NCBI GenBank assembly: GCA_000961725.1
Contig: LADS01000048.1
Location: 1-41,189 of the forward strand
Direction of reading: 5' to 3'
Source: Desulfobulbaceae bacterium BRH_c16a
GTDB lineage: Bacteria > Desulfobacterota > Desulfobulbia > Desulfobulbales > Desulfocapsaceae
DNA: 41,189 bases
Shown: positions 17,959 through 26,868 of the stretch, piece after piece
Position numbering within the stretch: the stretch's first letter is position 1
Layout of the letters: each line of letters starts with the position of its first letter
Program-made: the position numbers and the translations under genes
The notes under the pieces: model-generated
Told to the model about the DNA's origin: nothing
Database searches by the model: none
The model's input: the letters and a program-made list of their open reading frames with translations, nothing else

Positions 17959-19316
17959 TAACAGGGCGCGGACCCAGGCGACCTCGGGAAAGGAATAACT
18001 TCACGAATATTGGCCATGCCGGTGACAAACTGGATCAACCTCTCGAAACCGAGACCAAAACCGGCATGGGGTACCGAGCCATAGAGGCGAAGATCGAGAT
18101 ACCACTGGTAGTCGGCAAGATCGATTCCGGCTGCGTTCATCCGGGCGACCAGCACATCGTAGCGTTCTTCACGCTGGCTGCCGCCGACGATCTCGCCAAT
18201 CCCCGGCACAAGAATATCCATGGCCGCAACCGTTTTACCGTCCTCGTTGACCCGCATATAAAACGGCTTGATAGAGGCCGGATAATCGGTGACCGTAAGA
18301 GGCCGCTGAAACACCTCCTCGGTCAGGTACCGTTCGTGTTCCGATTGCAGGTCGAGTCCCCATTCGACCGGAAACTCGAACTTCTTCTTCGCCGATTTCA
18401 ACCGGTCCACCGCCTCGGTATAGGTAATATGGGCAAATTCGCGGTCGACGACTCCCTGCAGCTTCTTCAGAACTCCTTTCTCGATGAACTTGTCGAAAAG
18501 CTGCATATCCTCGGCACAGTGGATCATCGCATCGCTCAGAAGATACTTCAGCATCTCTTCGGCGACCTGCATATTGCCGCGCAGATCACAGAACGCCATT
18601 TCCGGTTCGATCATCCAGAACTCGGCAAGATGCCGGGAGGTGTTCGATTTTTCCGCCCGAAATGTCGGCCCGAAGGTATAGACGTCACCCAGGGCCAAAG
18701 CATAGACCTCCGCCTGTAATTGGCCGCTTACGGTGAGCCCTGCCGCGCGGCCGAAAAAATGATCTTCCTTGGCGCCGGGTCTGGCGGTGGTGACCTGAAA
18801 CATTTCGCCTGCCCCTTCGCAGTCACTGGTCGTGATGATCGGCGTATGAACCTGCACAAAGCCTCGATCCTGAAAGAACTGATGCACCGCGTAAGAAAGC
18901 CGCGAACGGACCCGGCCGACGGCGCCCAGCGCATTGGTCCTCGGTCTGAGGTGGCTGATCTCCCGCAGGAATTCGAAGGAATGGCGTTTTTTCTGCAGCG
19001 GGTAGGTCTCCGGGTCGGCCTTGCCGACTACCTCGATCCTGTCGGCATGAATTTCGACATCCTGGCCCTTGGCGGGTGATTCTTTCAAGACCCCCTCGAC
19101 TATGACGCTTGTTCCGGTCGAAAGATGTTTGACTTCAGACTCATAATTTGTCAGACGGGAATCGGCGATGACCTGCAGATTGGCAAGGCAGGAGCCGTCG
19201 CCGACTTCTATAAAGGAAAAGCCACCGGTGTCGCGCCGCGTACGAACCCATCCTGTGATGGTAAAAGTCTGATCGATTTTCTTTTCCTGCAGAATATTTT
19301 TAACGCGTGTCTTCAT
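17958..19316 (-). CDS. asnS: Asparagine-tRNA ligase
   Basis: This class II aminoacyl-tRNA synthetase charges tRNA-Asn. The ~452-aa product begins with an OB-fold anticodon-binding domain ([19 protein letters not shown]) and continues into the catalytic domain. There [20 protein letters not shown] covers motif 2 and [15 protein letters not shown] plus IREVIPFPR covers motif 3. The length, the lack of the large AspRS insertion and the motif-2 [14 protein letters not shown] support AsnRS over AspRS. The start at 19316 has AGGTGG six bases upstream; the open frame extends further to 19433 but that part is not synthetase-like. The gene overlaps the DUF89 gene by 17 bases. Confidence 0.95.
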   Translation of the reverse strand: MKTRVKNILQEKKIDQTFTITGWVRTRRDTGGFSFIEVGDGSCLANLQVIADSRLTNYESEVKHLSTGTSVIVEGVLKESPAKGQDVEIHADRIEVVGKADPETYPLQKKRHSFEFLREISHLRPRTNALGAVGRVRSRLSYAVHQFFQDRGFVQVHTPIITTSDCEGAGEMFQVTTARPGAKEDHFFGRAAGLTVSGQLQAEVYALALGDVYTFGPTFRAEKSNTSRHLAEFWMIEPEMAFCDLRGNMQVAEEMLKYLLSDAMIHCAEDMQLFDKFIEKGVLKKLQGVVDREFAHITYTEAVDRLKSAKKKFEFPVEWGLDLQSEHERYLTEEVFQRPLTVTDYPASIKPFYMRVNEDGKTVAAMDILVPGIGEIVGGSQREERYDVLVARMNAAGIDLADYQWYLDLRLYGSVPHAGFGLGFERLIQFVTGMANIREVIPFPRSPGSAPC

Positions 19317-20235
19317 TGCACCCACCTTTTCTATTATTCTTTGCCTTTGCCGAACAATATACTGCCATTTCGCCAGTGCCGGGGAAGCTCTCAGGGGCCA
19401 CCCCGACAAGCTCGGCCATATGTCTTGCAGCAACCGAACATTTGAGGGTCAGAAGGAAAAATATTTCCCGCTCCACCTCGGATAAACTTTCAAAATTCCC
19501 CTGCCCCTTGGCGATAATCATATCGGCCGCCGCAAACAATTCCCGGAACTCAGGCGAACATTCCTCAAGCACGGTTCCCGGACACCTCGTGCCATTGGAA
19601 ATGATTCGAGCATACCGGTCAAGGCCGGCAAACAGAGCATCTTCCTTCAAGGCATCGTTGATAATCGGTCCGTCTTTGACCGCCACTGTAAGAGTAAAAC
19701 CCTGACGGAACAGATATTCAATCAGGAGCGAGTCGTAAACAATCTCGCCGCAGTTGTCGGCAAGATATAAAACTGTGGCCCCCGGCTTCAAGCTCCCGAC
19801 CCGGTCGAGCAGCAGCCGGCTGTGATCAACGGCTAGAATCTTCTTTCTGCCGGTTTCCAGAGCTTTTTTAATATTAAAGGATTCGAATGCGCCATAATCG
19901 ATGATATTGCCGGCTATGGCAAAACATACCGCCGCCGACAATTCTTCCACTGTTCCGGAGATTTCATCTCGCAGTCCGGAAAGCATCTTGAGCGCTGCCT
20001 CGTTGCTTTCCTTCTTGAGGCTGAGATAGGGATCTTCGCAGCCGGTGAGGTCGGCGATTTTTTGGTAAATCAGTTGCGCGTTGGCCGGCGGACTCCTGGT
20101 AACATCGACTTCGGTTACGATTGCTGCGATCTGCTTGACCACATGCATCTGCAACTGGTGAGAGCAACCGGATATCCGCGCTACCTGCAGCGATTGGCGG
20201 AGAAAACAGGGAAGGCATTCAACAGACGTTTTCAT
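19300..20235 (-). CDS. DUF89/ARMT1-like protein (putative metal-dependent damage-control phosphatase)
   Basis: The product is 311 aa. The family is a metal-dependent phosphatase group proposed to remove damaged phosphometabolites. Visible features are the N-terminal ECLPCF Cys pair (7 and 10), AGNIIDYG (108-115), [12 protein letters not shown] (158-169) with the Asp-Asn-Glu metal ligands, [12 protein letters not shown] (184-195) with Asp188, and [11 protein letters not shown] (241-251). All expected metal-site positions appear intact. The Cys pair is typical of the prokaryotic DUF89 subgroup. It overlaps ttcA by four bases (ATGA) and asnS by 17, so it belongs to the operon. Its substrate is unknown. 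Confidence 0.87.
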   Translation of the reverse strand: MKTSVECLPCFLRQSLQVARISGCSHQLQMHVVKQIAAIVTEVDVTRSPPANAQLIYQKIADLTGCEDPYLSLKKESNEAALKMLSGLRDEISGTVEELSAAVCFAIAGNIIDYGAFESFNIKKALETGRKKILAVDHSRLLLDRVGSLKPGATVLYLADNCGEIVYDSLLIEYLFRQGFTLTVAVKDGPIINDALKEDALFAGLDRYARIISNGTRCPGTVLEECSPEFRELFAAADMIIAKGQGNFESLSEVEREIFFLLTLKCSVAARHMAELVGVAPESFPGTGEMAVYCSAKAKNNRKGGCNEDTR

Positions 20236-20960
20236 AACAGATATTCTTGGCGGACATTGGCCAGAGCAGCAAATATCGAATTTTTCGACTCCGGTTCGTC
20301 ATCATAGAGTTTTTGTAACAGCGCCCGTACCTTTTCCCGTCTGGTATCGTCTGACAATGGACAGAGATTTTTCACCGGTTCAAGGTTCAGTTCAGAGGCA
20401 ATTTGCATCACCTCGTGTTTTTCAAGATATGCCATCGGCCGGACAATTGAAAGGGTTCCGCCGAATAAATCCTGCCGGGGAACCATGGTTGAGATGTTGC
20501 CGCTGTAAATGGTGTTAAGGAAAAATGTTTCGATAAGGTCATCCTTATGATGACCGAAAGCGATCTTGTTATAGCCGTGATCGCGGGCAAGATCAAAGAG
20601 TTGGCTTCGCCTGTTGCGCGCGCAAAGAAAGCATGTTCTTTCTCCTTGCTCTATCGTCCTTTCGTCGGCAACTACAAAAGGGATTCCCAGGCTGTGGACC
20701 TGACGTCCTATCGCTTCACCGGGATTCAGCGCCTGATCCTGATTTTGCCAAAAGCCGTGGTCGATATGGTGAGCCGTAAGAGAGAAGCGGATAGGAGCCT
20801 TTCGCTGCCAGATCCCGAGGATGCCGGCAAGAGCCAGACTGTCGACCCCTCCCGAAACCGCAATAAGCACCCGATCCCCATCGGAAAACATTGAATAGTC
20901 ATGCATTGCCTGGCCGATTTTTCTGTTCAGCCGGGCTGGAAGCCGGTAACCGCTTATCAT
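20232..20960 (-). CDS. TtcA-family tRNA 2-thiocytidine synthetase-like protein
   Basis: This is an ATP-pyrophosphatase-type (PP-loop) enzyme of 242 aa. The family adenylates C2 of a tRNA cytidine and then inserts sulfur, with a [4Fe-4S] cluster. The PP-loop SGGVDS is at 36-41. Cys110 and Cys113 (CFLC) and Cys200 (NLCPLSDD) match the three cluster Cys of TtcA. GHHKDDLIETFFLN (136-149) is the family helix. It is shorter than E. coli TtcA (about 310 aa) and has SGGVDS rather than SGGKDS, so a related thiolase of the same group is possible. It is the first gene of the five-gene operon. The 107 bases upstream show nothing I can name. Confidence 0.85.
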   Translation of the reverse strand: MISGYRLPARLNRKIGQAMHDYSMFSDGDRVLIAVSGGVDSLALAGILGIWQRKAPIRFSLTAHHIDHGFWQNQDQALNPGEAIGRQVHSLGIPFVVADERTIEQGERTCFLCARNRRSQLFDLARDHGYNKIAFGHHKDDLIETFFLNTIYSGNISTMVPRQDLFGGTLSIVRPMAYLEKHEVMQIASELNLEPVKNLCPLSDDTRREKVRALLQKLYDDEPESKNSIFAALANVRQEYLL

Positions 20961-21067
20961 TCTTTACACATTGAAGCAATCGGATAAATAACTGGTCGGC
21001 ACATATCGAACCCGCAGCAGGTAAACTTACGATGCAGCGGGCCGTTCTGTTGCAGAACCTTGGAAAA

Positions 21068-21700
21068 CTACTGCAGATAGGGGCATGTGGCTAAACGATC
21101 TTTGACCCCTTGTTCGACGAGCTGCTCGACGGTGATCCATTTGAACCCCCTGCTCTGCATTTTGTCGTAGGACAGGATGTTGTCGAAAAACGATTCCTGG
21201 GTTTCACGGAAGTCGGCAGTCCAGAGTACGGCGCCGGTCCGGGAATGCATGAGAGCCATATGCAGATCGGCTGAAGCAGGTTCCTCGATGGCGTATTCCG
21301 TCCCCTCGCGCTGCTGGAAACGACGGACTCTCGTCAACAGCACTCCGTCGCAACTTACTTTTCGGCCGATAGTCGAGACCATGCCTGAAAGGCCCCCGGT
21401 AATCTCCGGCACAAGCGATGCTACCTGACTGGAGGAGAGCAACCGCACCTTTGGGTGGTCGCCCAGTTCTCGTACCATTACCTCGGTGACAAAGTCCGCT
21501 CCCTGTTCAAGAGAACGAGCTTCTGCGGAATCTATGGCGTCATCCTCATCTGCCGAAGTCCCCGCCGGCAGTACGGCAATACAGGAGAGGGGCTCGAGGG
21601 GTACCTGAACTTGCCCCCCGCCGTTGCCGAGATTGGCCGAACACGATGTCAAAAGCAAAACAGCACAGACGGAGAGAAGTAATTTGACGTGTTTTTCCAC
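21068..21700 (-). CDS. Lipoprotein of unknown function
   Basis: The 210-aa product has a basic start, a hydrophobic segment and the lipobox LTSC with Cys20, so it should be lipidated and anchored to a membrane. The mature part contains CIAVLPAGTSADEDDA, GVLLTRVRRFQQREGTEYA, GAVLWTADFRETQESFFDNI and the C-terminal GFKWITVEQLVEQG. This resembles CsgG/LpoB-type or GNA1162-type periplasmic folds in general shape, but I cannot assign it to either. The start codon is GTG with AGGGGA just upstream. It lies 65 bases downstream of hisB on the same strand, separated by the GACACTGTC repeat. Function unknown. Confidence 0.78.
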   Translation of the reverse strand: MEKHVKLLLSVCAVLLLTSCSANLGNGGGQVQVPLEPLSCIAVLPAGTSADEDDAIDSAEARSLEQGADFVTEVMVRELGDHPKVRLLSSSQVASLVPEITGGLSGMVSTIGRKVSCDGVLLTRVRRFQQREGTEYAIEEPASADLHMALMHSRTGAVLWTADFRETQESFFDNILSYDKMQSRGFKWITVEQLVEQGVKDRLATCPYLQ

Positions 21701-21741
21701 AAAATCCCCTATATGGTTAATGGTGCTAGCTGCTTTTCAAC

Positions 21742-21766
21742 CGACACTGTCCAATCGACACTGTCC
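21742..21766. repeat. Two tandem copies of an 11-base repeat containing a palindrome
   Basis: CGACACTGTCC occurs at 21742-21752 and again at 21756-21766, a 14-base period. Each copy holds the 9-base palindrome GACACTGTC. The pair lies between the hisB stop and the lipoprotein start and could be an operator; it is only a candidate. Confidence 0.5.
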
Positions 21767-22365
21767 TATATGCATCCTTTTGACGAGAGCGGGCCATCGA
21801 TCCGAATTTTCTCAACCGCCGAATTCAGAGCACGGCCAAATCCCTTGAAGATGGCCTCTATTATATGATGACCATTCTCACCGTGCAAGAGATCAATATG
21901 CAACGTCAGGCCGGCATGTTGGGAAACGGCACGGAAAAACTCCTTTGCCAGCACGGTATCGAACGAACCGATCTTCTGTTCGGTAATCGGAACTTCATAA
22001 TGCAGGAAAGGACGATTCGAGATATCGACAACGACTCGGGCAAGAGTTTCGTCCATGGGCAAAAAGCAACTGCCGTAACGGGCAATCCCGCCTTTGTCGG
22101 CCAAAGCGGTGGCGACAGCCTTGCCCAGGCATATACCGATATCCTCGACGGTATGATGGTCGTCCACCTCGATATCCCCATCGGCGCGCAGGGAGATATC
22201 GAAAAATCCATGAACGGCGAAAAGGTTCAACATGTGGTCAAGAAACGGAACCCCTGTCTTGATATCGCACTTTCCCGACCCGTCGAGAACCAGCTCAAGT
22301 TCAATATCGGTTTCCCCTGTTTTCCTGGCAATCGAGGCCTTTCTTTCTGCTGTATTCGGTGTCAT
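21766..22365 (-). CDS. hisB: Imidazoleglycerol-phosphate dehydratase
   Basis: HisB dehydrates imidazole glycerol phosphate to imidazole acetol phosphate in histidine synthesis, using two Mn ions. The 199-aa product is a monofunctional dehydratase of normal length (no phosphatase domain). It shows DIKTGVPFLDHMLNLFAVHG (residues 34-53), the metal-binding DHHTVEDIGI at 69-78, and the second-half repeat LLHGENGHHIIEAIFKGFGR. The other his genes are not in the window. The start ATG at 22365 has no strong ribosome binding site. The gene is divergent from the tRNA-Gly/rplM unit across a 339-base spacer. Confidence 0.96.
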   Translation of the reverse strand: MTPNTAERKASIARKTGETDIELELVLDGSGKCDIKTGVPFLDHMLNLFAVHGFFDISLRADGDIEVDDHHTVEDIGICLGKAVATALADKGGIARYGSCFLPMDETLARVVVDISNRPFLHYEVPITEQKIGSFDTVLAKEFFRAVSQHAGLTLHIDLLHGENGHHIIEAIFKGFGRALNSAVEKIRIDGPLSSKGCI

Positions 22366-22643
22366 ATGTCATATTGTTGAGATGGTTCCAATGGATTTTC
22401 CCCTCCCCGTGTTCGACAAAAGCAAACATGATACCTTAGAAATTCATTTCTTGCTCTTTAGGAAAGAATTTCGTGAAGGTACTTTCCCCCCCCTTGCGAA
22501 GTGTTAGATAAATATTACACAGGCATGGAGGTGCATCTGCCGAATATTCCACCATACCCTATACGGGGAAAACCTTCTCTATTTTTCGTGACAGTTTGGA
22601 AGAAAACAATTATAATACAAAGCTTATCTTACCGTTTTTTTTA
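22366..22643. other. Intergenic spacer between hisB and the tRNA-Gly promoter
   Basis: This region has no reading frame that looks like a gene. It must hold the hisB promoter on the minus strand, but I could not pick a -35/-10 pair with confidence. It is AT-rich towards its right end. Confidence 0.5.
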
Positions 22644-22672
22644 TTGACAGCCAGTTGAAGACCTTGTATAAC
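22644..22672 (+). promoter_or_regulatory. Strong promoter of tRNA-Gly
   Basis: A perfect TTGACA (22644-22649) is followed after 17 bases by TATAAC (22667-22672). The tRNA begins 33 bases downstream, as expected for a short 5' leader. Confidence 0.75.
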
Positions 22673-22704
22673 CACCGCAGTTTTGACATACAAAAACAAA
22701 ACGA

Positions 22705-22779
<75 letters not shown>

Positions 22780-22789
22780 CTATACATTG

Positions 22790-22820
22790 AAAAGGTTCGA
22801 CGCTGTTCGGACCTTTTTTT
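22790..22820 (+). terminator. Hairpin plus T-run after tRNA-Gly
   Basis: AAAAGGTTCGA (22790-22800) can pair with TCGGACCTTTT (22807-22817), giving 11 pairs including one G-U. The loop is six bases and a T-run follows. It lies 30 bases before the rplM start codon, so it could terminate the tRNA transcript or control entry into rplM-rpsI. Confidence 0.7.
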
Positions 22821-22849
22821 ATTAAAAGATCGACCATTTGAGGGATATA

Positions 22850-23278
22850 ATGAAAACTTATCTAACCCCAGTCAACGAGATCGAGAAGAAATGGTTCGTT
22901 GTCGATGCCGAGAACAAGGTTCTTGGTCGTCTGGCTTCCGAAATTGCCAATCGCCTGCGGGGAAAACACAAGCCTACCTTTTCTGCCTTTATTGACAATG
23001 GCGATTTTGTAATAGTTACCAACGCCGAAAAAGTCGCTCTTACCGGCAACAAACTCGACGACAAGAAATACTATCGTCATACAGGGTACATGGGCGGTCT
23101 GAAAGAAACATCTGCCAAGGATCTTTTGATAAAGCATCCTACCGACCTGATCATGCATGCTGTCCGCGGCATGCTCCCTAAAAACAAGATCGGCCGGGCA
23201 CAGCTCAAGAAACTTAAGATATATGCTGGAAAAGATCATCCTCATGCAGCGCAACAGCCTGCTGAATTAGATATTTAA
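22850..23278 (+). CDS. rplM: 50S ribosomal protein L13
   Basis: L13 is an early-assembly protein of the large ribosomal subunit. The 142-aa product has normal length and contains [20 protein letters not shown] (15-34), then [18 protein letters not shown], the [12 protein letters not shown] signature, [30 protein letters not shown] at the C-terminus. The ATG at 22850 has GAGGG about six bases upstream; an in-frame TTG at 22838 is rejected. It is followed after 15 bases by rpsI, the usual rplM-rpsI pair. The terminator-like hairpin just upstream leaves its promoter unclear: read-through from the tRNA promoter is the simplest source. Confidence 0.98.
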   Translation: MKTYLTPVNEIEKKWFVVDAENKVLGRLASEIANRLRGKHKPTFSAFIDNGDFVIVTNAEKVALTGNKLDDKKYYRHTGYMGGLKETSAKDLLIKHPTDLIMHAVRGMLPKNKIGRAQLKKLKIYAGKDHPHAAQQPAELDI

Positions 23279-23293
23279 TCTGGAGAATTAATC

Positions 23294-23686
23294 ATGGCTC
23301 AAGATCGCTTTTATGCCACCGGGAAAAGAAAGAATGCTATTGCCAGAGTCTGGCTTACTCCAGGGACCGGCAAGTTAATAGTTAACCAGATGGAAGCCGA
23401 TGCTTACTTTGGTCAGATATTTAAAAACCAGAGAATCGTCAAGCCTTTCAAAGTTACGGAAACAGCAGAGCAGTATGATGTTATTGCCACGCTGAAGGGC
23501 GGCGGAAAATCCGCTCAGGCGGATGCTCTCTGTCATGGTATTTCCAAAGCGTTGCTTGAGACGAGCCCGGACAATCGGCTGCCATTGAAACAATCCGGCC
23601 TGTTGACCCGCGACCCACGCATGAAAGAGCGAAAGAAATACGGTCAGAAAGGCGCCCGCGCCAAGTTCCAGTTCTCTAAACGTTAA
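23294..23686 (+). CDS. rpsI: 30S ribosomal protein S9
   Basis: S9 belongs to the small ribosomal subunit, and its basic C-terminal tail reaches the P-site tRNA. The 130-aa product shows YATGKRKNAIARVWLTPGTG (7-26), the GGGKSAQADALCHGISKALL region and the conserved ending LTRDPRMKERKKYGQKGARA followed by KFQFSKR. The terminal Arg of the tail is present. GGAG lies eight bases upstream of the ATG. It is co-transcribed with rplM and closed by a very strong terminator. Confidence 0.98.
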   Translation: MAQDRFYATGKRKNAIARVWLTPGTGKLIVNQMEADAYFGQIFKNQRIVKPFKVTETAEQYDVIATLKGGGKSAQADALCHGISKALLETSPDNRLPLKQSGLLTRDPRMKERKKYGQKGARAKFQFSKR

Positions 23687-23766
23687 TTTTCAGACTGAGC
23701 ACTCCCCTTGCTTCTGCCGGTCGAAAGGCGGATCACAAGGAATTGCGTTTATAGAAAGTTCCCTTG

Positions 23767-23805
23767 AGGGGAGTGACAGTTCTGCTGTCACTCCCCTTTT
23801 TTTTT
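23767..23805 (+). terminator. Strong intrinsic terminator after rpsI
   Basis: AGGGGAGTGACAG (23767-23779) and CTGTCACTCCCCT (23785-23797) form a perfect 13-bp stem with a five-base loop, followed by nine T (23797-23805). It separates rplM-rpsI from argC. Confidence 0.93.
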
Positions 23806-23845
23806 ACTGTCGCTCCAATACTCTTTCATCGGGAGAGCAATCGCC

Positions 23846-24886
23846 ATGATCAACGTCGGCATTATCGGGGCTTCGGGATATACCGGAGCAGAACTCGCCA
23901 GAATACTCATCAATCACCCCGAAGCAAGGATTACGGTTGCAACATCGCGGCAATATGCCGGTCGCCGGCTCTCCGATATCTTTCCGCATCTGAGAGGTAT
24001 GGCGGATATTATCTGCGAGAATCTTCCCGTCGATGAGCTCTGCGCACGGGCCGATCTCTTTTTTACCGCCGTCCCGCACAAGACAGCGATGGATCTGGTC
24101 CCGGATCTTCTGGCCGCAGGAAAAAAGGTGATTGACCTTTCGGCCGATTTTCGCCTGCGTGATCTCGCGGTTTACGAAAAGTGGTATCAACCGCATTCTT
24201 CAAGTCATCTGCTCGGTGAGGCGGTTTATGGACTGCCTGAACTTTATCGTCAGGAAATCTCCCGGAGCCGGCTGGTCGCAAACCCGGGATGCTATCCAAC
24301 ATCGATTATTCTCGGCCTGGCACCTCTTCTGGCAGCAGGAGCTGTCCTGCCGCAGACGATTATCGCCGACTCCAAATCGGGAACCTCCGGAGCCGGCAGA
24401 GTGGCCCAGACCGGGAGTTTATTCTGTGAAGTCCATGACGGTTTCAGGCCGTACAAGGTCGGGCGGGCCCATCGACATACGCCGGAAATCGAACAGGAAC
24501 TGAGTGTCGTGTCCGGCGAGTCGGTAAAGGTCACCTTCACTCCGCATTTACTTCCCATTTCGCGGGGGATATTGAGTACCGTTTATGCCTCTCTCGCTCC
24601 GGGCTTTGACCGCAGGAGCATTGATGACATCTATACCCTGAAATATCGACACGAACCCTTCATCCGCCTGCTGGCAGAAGACATCTTTCCGGCGACTCAA
24701 TACGTCCGGGGTTCCAATTACTGCGACATTTCTTATAAAATCGATCCGGCAACCGACCGTATCATCGTTATGTCCACCATCGACAACATCGTCAAAGGTG
24801 CTTCAGGACAGGCCGTGCAAAATATGAACATCATGTGCGGCTTTGCCGAGACCGCCGGTCTTGGCATTGTGCCGTTTTTTCCCTGA
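23846..24886 (+). CDS. argC: N-acetyl-gamma-glutamyl-phosphate reductase
   Basis: ArgC reduces N-acetylglutamyl phosphate to the semialdehyde with NADPH, the third step of arginine synthesis. The 346-aa product has the Rossmann motif VGIIGASGYTGAELARIL (4-21) and ANPGCYPTS with the catalytic Cys149. It also has SGTSGAGR and HRHTPEIEQEL. It is of normal length for the longer (type 1) ArgC group. GGGAG lies ten bases before the ATG. It is the first gene after the rpsI terminator and is followed after 20 bases by truA, probably on the same transcript. Its promoter must lie in the short space after the terminator or inside rpsI; none is obvious. Confidence 0.97.
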   Translation: MINVGIIGASGYTGAELARILINHPEARITVATSRQYAGRRLSDIFPHLRGMADIICENLPVDELCARADLFFTAVPHKTAMDLVPDLLAAGKKVIDLSADFRLRDLAVYEKWYQPHSSSHLLGEAVYGLPELYRQEISRSRLVANPGCYPTSIILGLAPLLAAGAVLPQTIIADSKSGTSGAGRVAQTGSLFCEVHDGFRPYKVGRAHRHTPEIEQELSVVSGESVKVTFTPHLLPISRGILSTVYASLAPGFDRRSIDDIYTLKYRHEPFIRLLAEDIFPATQYVRGSNYCDISYKIDPATDRIIVMSTIDNIVKGASGQAVQNMNIMCGFAETAGLGIVPFFP

Positions 24887-24906
24887 GAAATTTGTTTTCT
24901 ACCGCC

Positions 24907-25686
24907 ATGTCTTCTCAACAGGCCGGCCGGCCACGCACTATCAAACTGCTCGTCGGCTATGACGGGACGGGATATAGTGGCTGGCAAAGGCAAAAACACG
25001 ACAGCACCATCCAGGGTGAAATAGAAAGCCGCCTTGCCGTGATGACCACGGAAGAAATTGTTCTGCACGGAGCGGGCAGAACGGATGCAGGCGTCCACGC
25101 AGAGGGGATGGTTGCTCACTTCCGGACCTGTTCGAAAGTTTCCTGCGAAGCAATCGTCCGCGGCCTGAATGCCATGCTTCCCGGAGCCATCCGGATTTAT
25201 GGTGCGGAAGAAGCAGATCCTTCTTTTCATTCCCGTTTCTCGGCATCCGGCAAACAATACCAGTACTCGGTCTTTACCGGCAGGATTCATCCGCCGCAGC
25301 TGAGGCTTTACACCCTCCATGTCACCAGTCCTTTGAACTTTCATGCCTTGCACGACTGCCTGAAGCTGCTCGAAGGCACCCATGACTTCTCCTCGTTTGA
25401 AAACAGTGGCTCAAGAGACAAGGATGACTGTTACGGTCGAGGCGCGATACGGACTATTTATGAGGCGGCTATTCATGAGAAGACGCGGGAACTCTTTGTC
25501 TTTCAATTCACCGGCGACGGCTTTCTGCGCAACATGATTCGTAATCTGGTTGGCACGCTGCTCGATGCAGGACGAGGAAAAATTACTCCGGAAGGTTTTG
25601 CCGGCATACTGCAGGCAAAGGACAGAACCATGGCCGGGCCTACAGCTCCCGCCCATGGTTTGCAGCTCAACAAGGTTTTGTACTGA
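24907..25686 (+). CDS. truA: tRNA pseudouridine(38-40) synthase
   Basis: TruA converts uridines at positions 38-40 of the tRNA anticodon arm to pseudouridine. The 259-aa product shows LLVGYDGTGYSGWQRQ (14-29), the catalytic motif GAGRTDAGVHA (55-65) with Asp60, the ARFSASGKQYQYSVF-like segment and FTGDGFLRNMIRNLVGTLLD near the C-terminus. It has normal length. The chosen ATG at 24907 begins a short basic N-terminus; the open frame further upstream overlaps argC and is not conserved-looking. No ribosome binding site is obvious, consistent with coupling to argC. Its stop directly abuts the stop of the convergent LysR gene. Confidence 0.95.
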   Translation: MSSQQAGRPRTIKLLVGYDGTGYSGWQRQKHDSTIQGEIESRLAVMTTEEIVLHGAGRTDAGVHAEGMVAHFRTCSKVSCEAIVRGLNAMLPGAIRIYGAEEADPSFHSRFSASGKQYQYSVFTGRIHPPQLRLYTLHVTSPLNFHALHDCLKLLEGTHDFSSFENSGSRDKDDCYGRGAIRTIYEAAIHEKTRELFVFQFTGDGFLRNMIRNLVGTLLDAGRGKITPEGFAGILQAKDRTMAGPTAPAHGLQLNKVLY

Positions 25687-26661
25687 CTATTTTTTCATCG
25701 CCGAATGTCTGGCCAGGAGGGACTGCAGTTTCCAGGGGGAAGAGAGACAGACCCGCGAATCATCGTTGATTGTCATTACTTCACAAAATGAGAGAAATTC
25801 GGCAAGTGCTTCGCTGATCTCAGTATCTTTTCGCTGGATGATCTTCAACTGCCGTTTCATGTCGAGCCCTTCTACCTTCAAACCTTTCAGCCAGCCGTTT
25901 TCGGCCTCTCGACAGATACAGAGTGCAGAAAGGCAGGTTATTCCGGCACCCGATTCGACCGCACGCTTCACTGCTTCCGGATGCCCCATCTCCATGACGA
26001 CATTGACATCCTCCATGTATTTGCCAAATCGCTCGCTGATGGTTGCGGCGGTACCGGAACCGCTTTCCCGCATGATCCACTTCTTTCCTTTCAGATCCTT
26101 GTCGATATCAAACGTTTCATTATGGGCAAGCGGGTCGGTGGGACCGCAGAGCACCACCAGTTCGTCTTCAAACCATGGCCGCCATTGGATTTCCTCGCGA
26201 CCGGAAAGCGGGCCCTCGACAAAACCGATATCCATTTCTTTTTCGAGAACAAGTTTTTCGGCATACCTTGTGTTATACACCAACATATTGACATGTACAT
26301 TAGGATGCACCCGCTTGAACGCCCCGATCAAATAGGGCAGAATGTAGTTGCCCAGCGTTGTACTGGCAACGATCTCGATACGACCGTCCAAAGTATCGTT
26401 CCGTTCCGACATGATGGTTTCGATGCTGCCCACTTGGCAGACAATATCCTTGGAAAGCGGCAAGAGGAATCTTCCCCGGGCGTTCAACAACAGGCTCCGG
26501 CCATGCCGGTCGAACAGTGATCCTCCCAACTGATTTTCGAGCTCTGCCAGCGCCATGCTGACAGCGGACTGGGTTACGAACAGCTTTTTACTGGCTTTGG
26601 TGACCTGAGCTGTCTCCGCTACAGCTATAAAGATTTCTAATTGTCTTAAAGTGATAGACAT
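25687..26661 (-). CDS. LysR-family transcriptional regulator
   Basis: The product is 324 aa. The N-terminal winged helix-turn-helix covers about residues 4-62 (LRQLEIFIAVAETAQVTKAS, then LFVTQSAVSMALAELENQLG). A PBP-like effector domain follows (DGRIEIVASTTLGNYILPYL, MDIGFVEGPL, WIMRESGSGT). The overall pattern fits the CysB/CbbR-like part of the family. It is divergent from the nuo operon with 304 bases between, a common layout for a LysR regulator and its target. The effector cannot be read from sequence. Its stop abuts that of truA. Confidence 0.93.
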   Translation of the reverse strand: MSITLRQLEIFIAVAETAQVTKASKKLFVTQSAVSMALAELENQLGGSLFDRHGRSLLLNARGRFLLPLSKDIVCQVGSIETIMSERNDTLDGRIEIVASTTLGNYILPYLIGAFKRVHPNVHVNMLVYNTRYAEKLVLEKEMDIGFVEGPLSGREEIQWRPWFEDELVVLCGPTDPLAHNETFDIDKDLKGKKWIMRESGSGTAATISERFGKYMEDVNVVMEMGHPEAVKRAVESGAGITCLSALCICREAENGWLKGLKVEGLDMKRQLKIIQRKDTEISEALAEFLSFCEVMTINDDSRVCLSSPWKLQSLLARHSAMKK

Positions 26662-26693
26662 CGCAAGTCTCCAAGCTCCTGATCATTATAATT

Positions 26694-26706
26694 GATGATT
26701 ATCATC
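26694..26706. repeat. Palindrome GATGA-TTA-TCATC upstream of the LysR gene
   Basis: Two perfect five-base arms surround TTA, 33 bases upstream of the regulator's start codon. A possible autoregulatory site; short palindromes in AT-rich DNA also occur by chance. Confidence 0.35.
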
Positions 26707-26803
26707 TTTATTATTTACATCCTTTTTTGCTACTATAGCATTTCTGAAAAGATTAACAAGTGTTTTTACCATAAGGATTTCGAGCGAATAGAGGTATATT
26801 GAA

Positions 26804-26820
26804 GTTCCACGTTGTGGTAC
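26804..26820. promoter_or_regulatory. Imperfect inverted repeat upstream of the nuo promoter
   Basis: GTTCCAC-GTT-GTGGTAC has seven-base arms with one mismatch. Its centre lies about 63 bases upstream of the expected nuo transcription start, the usual position of a LysR recognition site. It is not a perfect T-N11-A box. Confidence 0.45.
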
Positions 26821-26839
26821 CTGCAAGGCCAGTTTCTTA

Positions 26840-26868
26840 TTGACACACTTATAACAATTATTTAAGAT
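26840..26868 (+). promoter_or_regulatory. Candidate sigma-70 promoter of the nuo operon
   Basis: TTGACA (26840-26845) and TAAGAT (26863-26868) are separated by 17 bases. The leader to the nuoA ATG would be about 90 bases. Confidence 0.65.
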
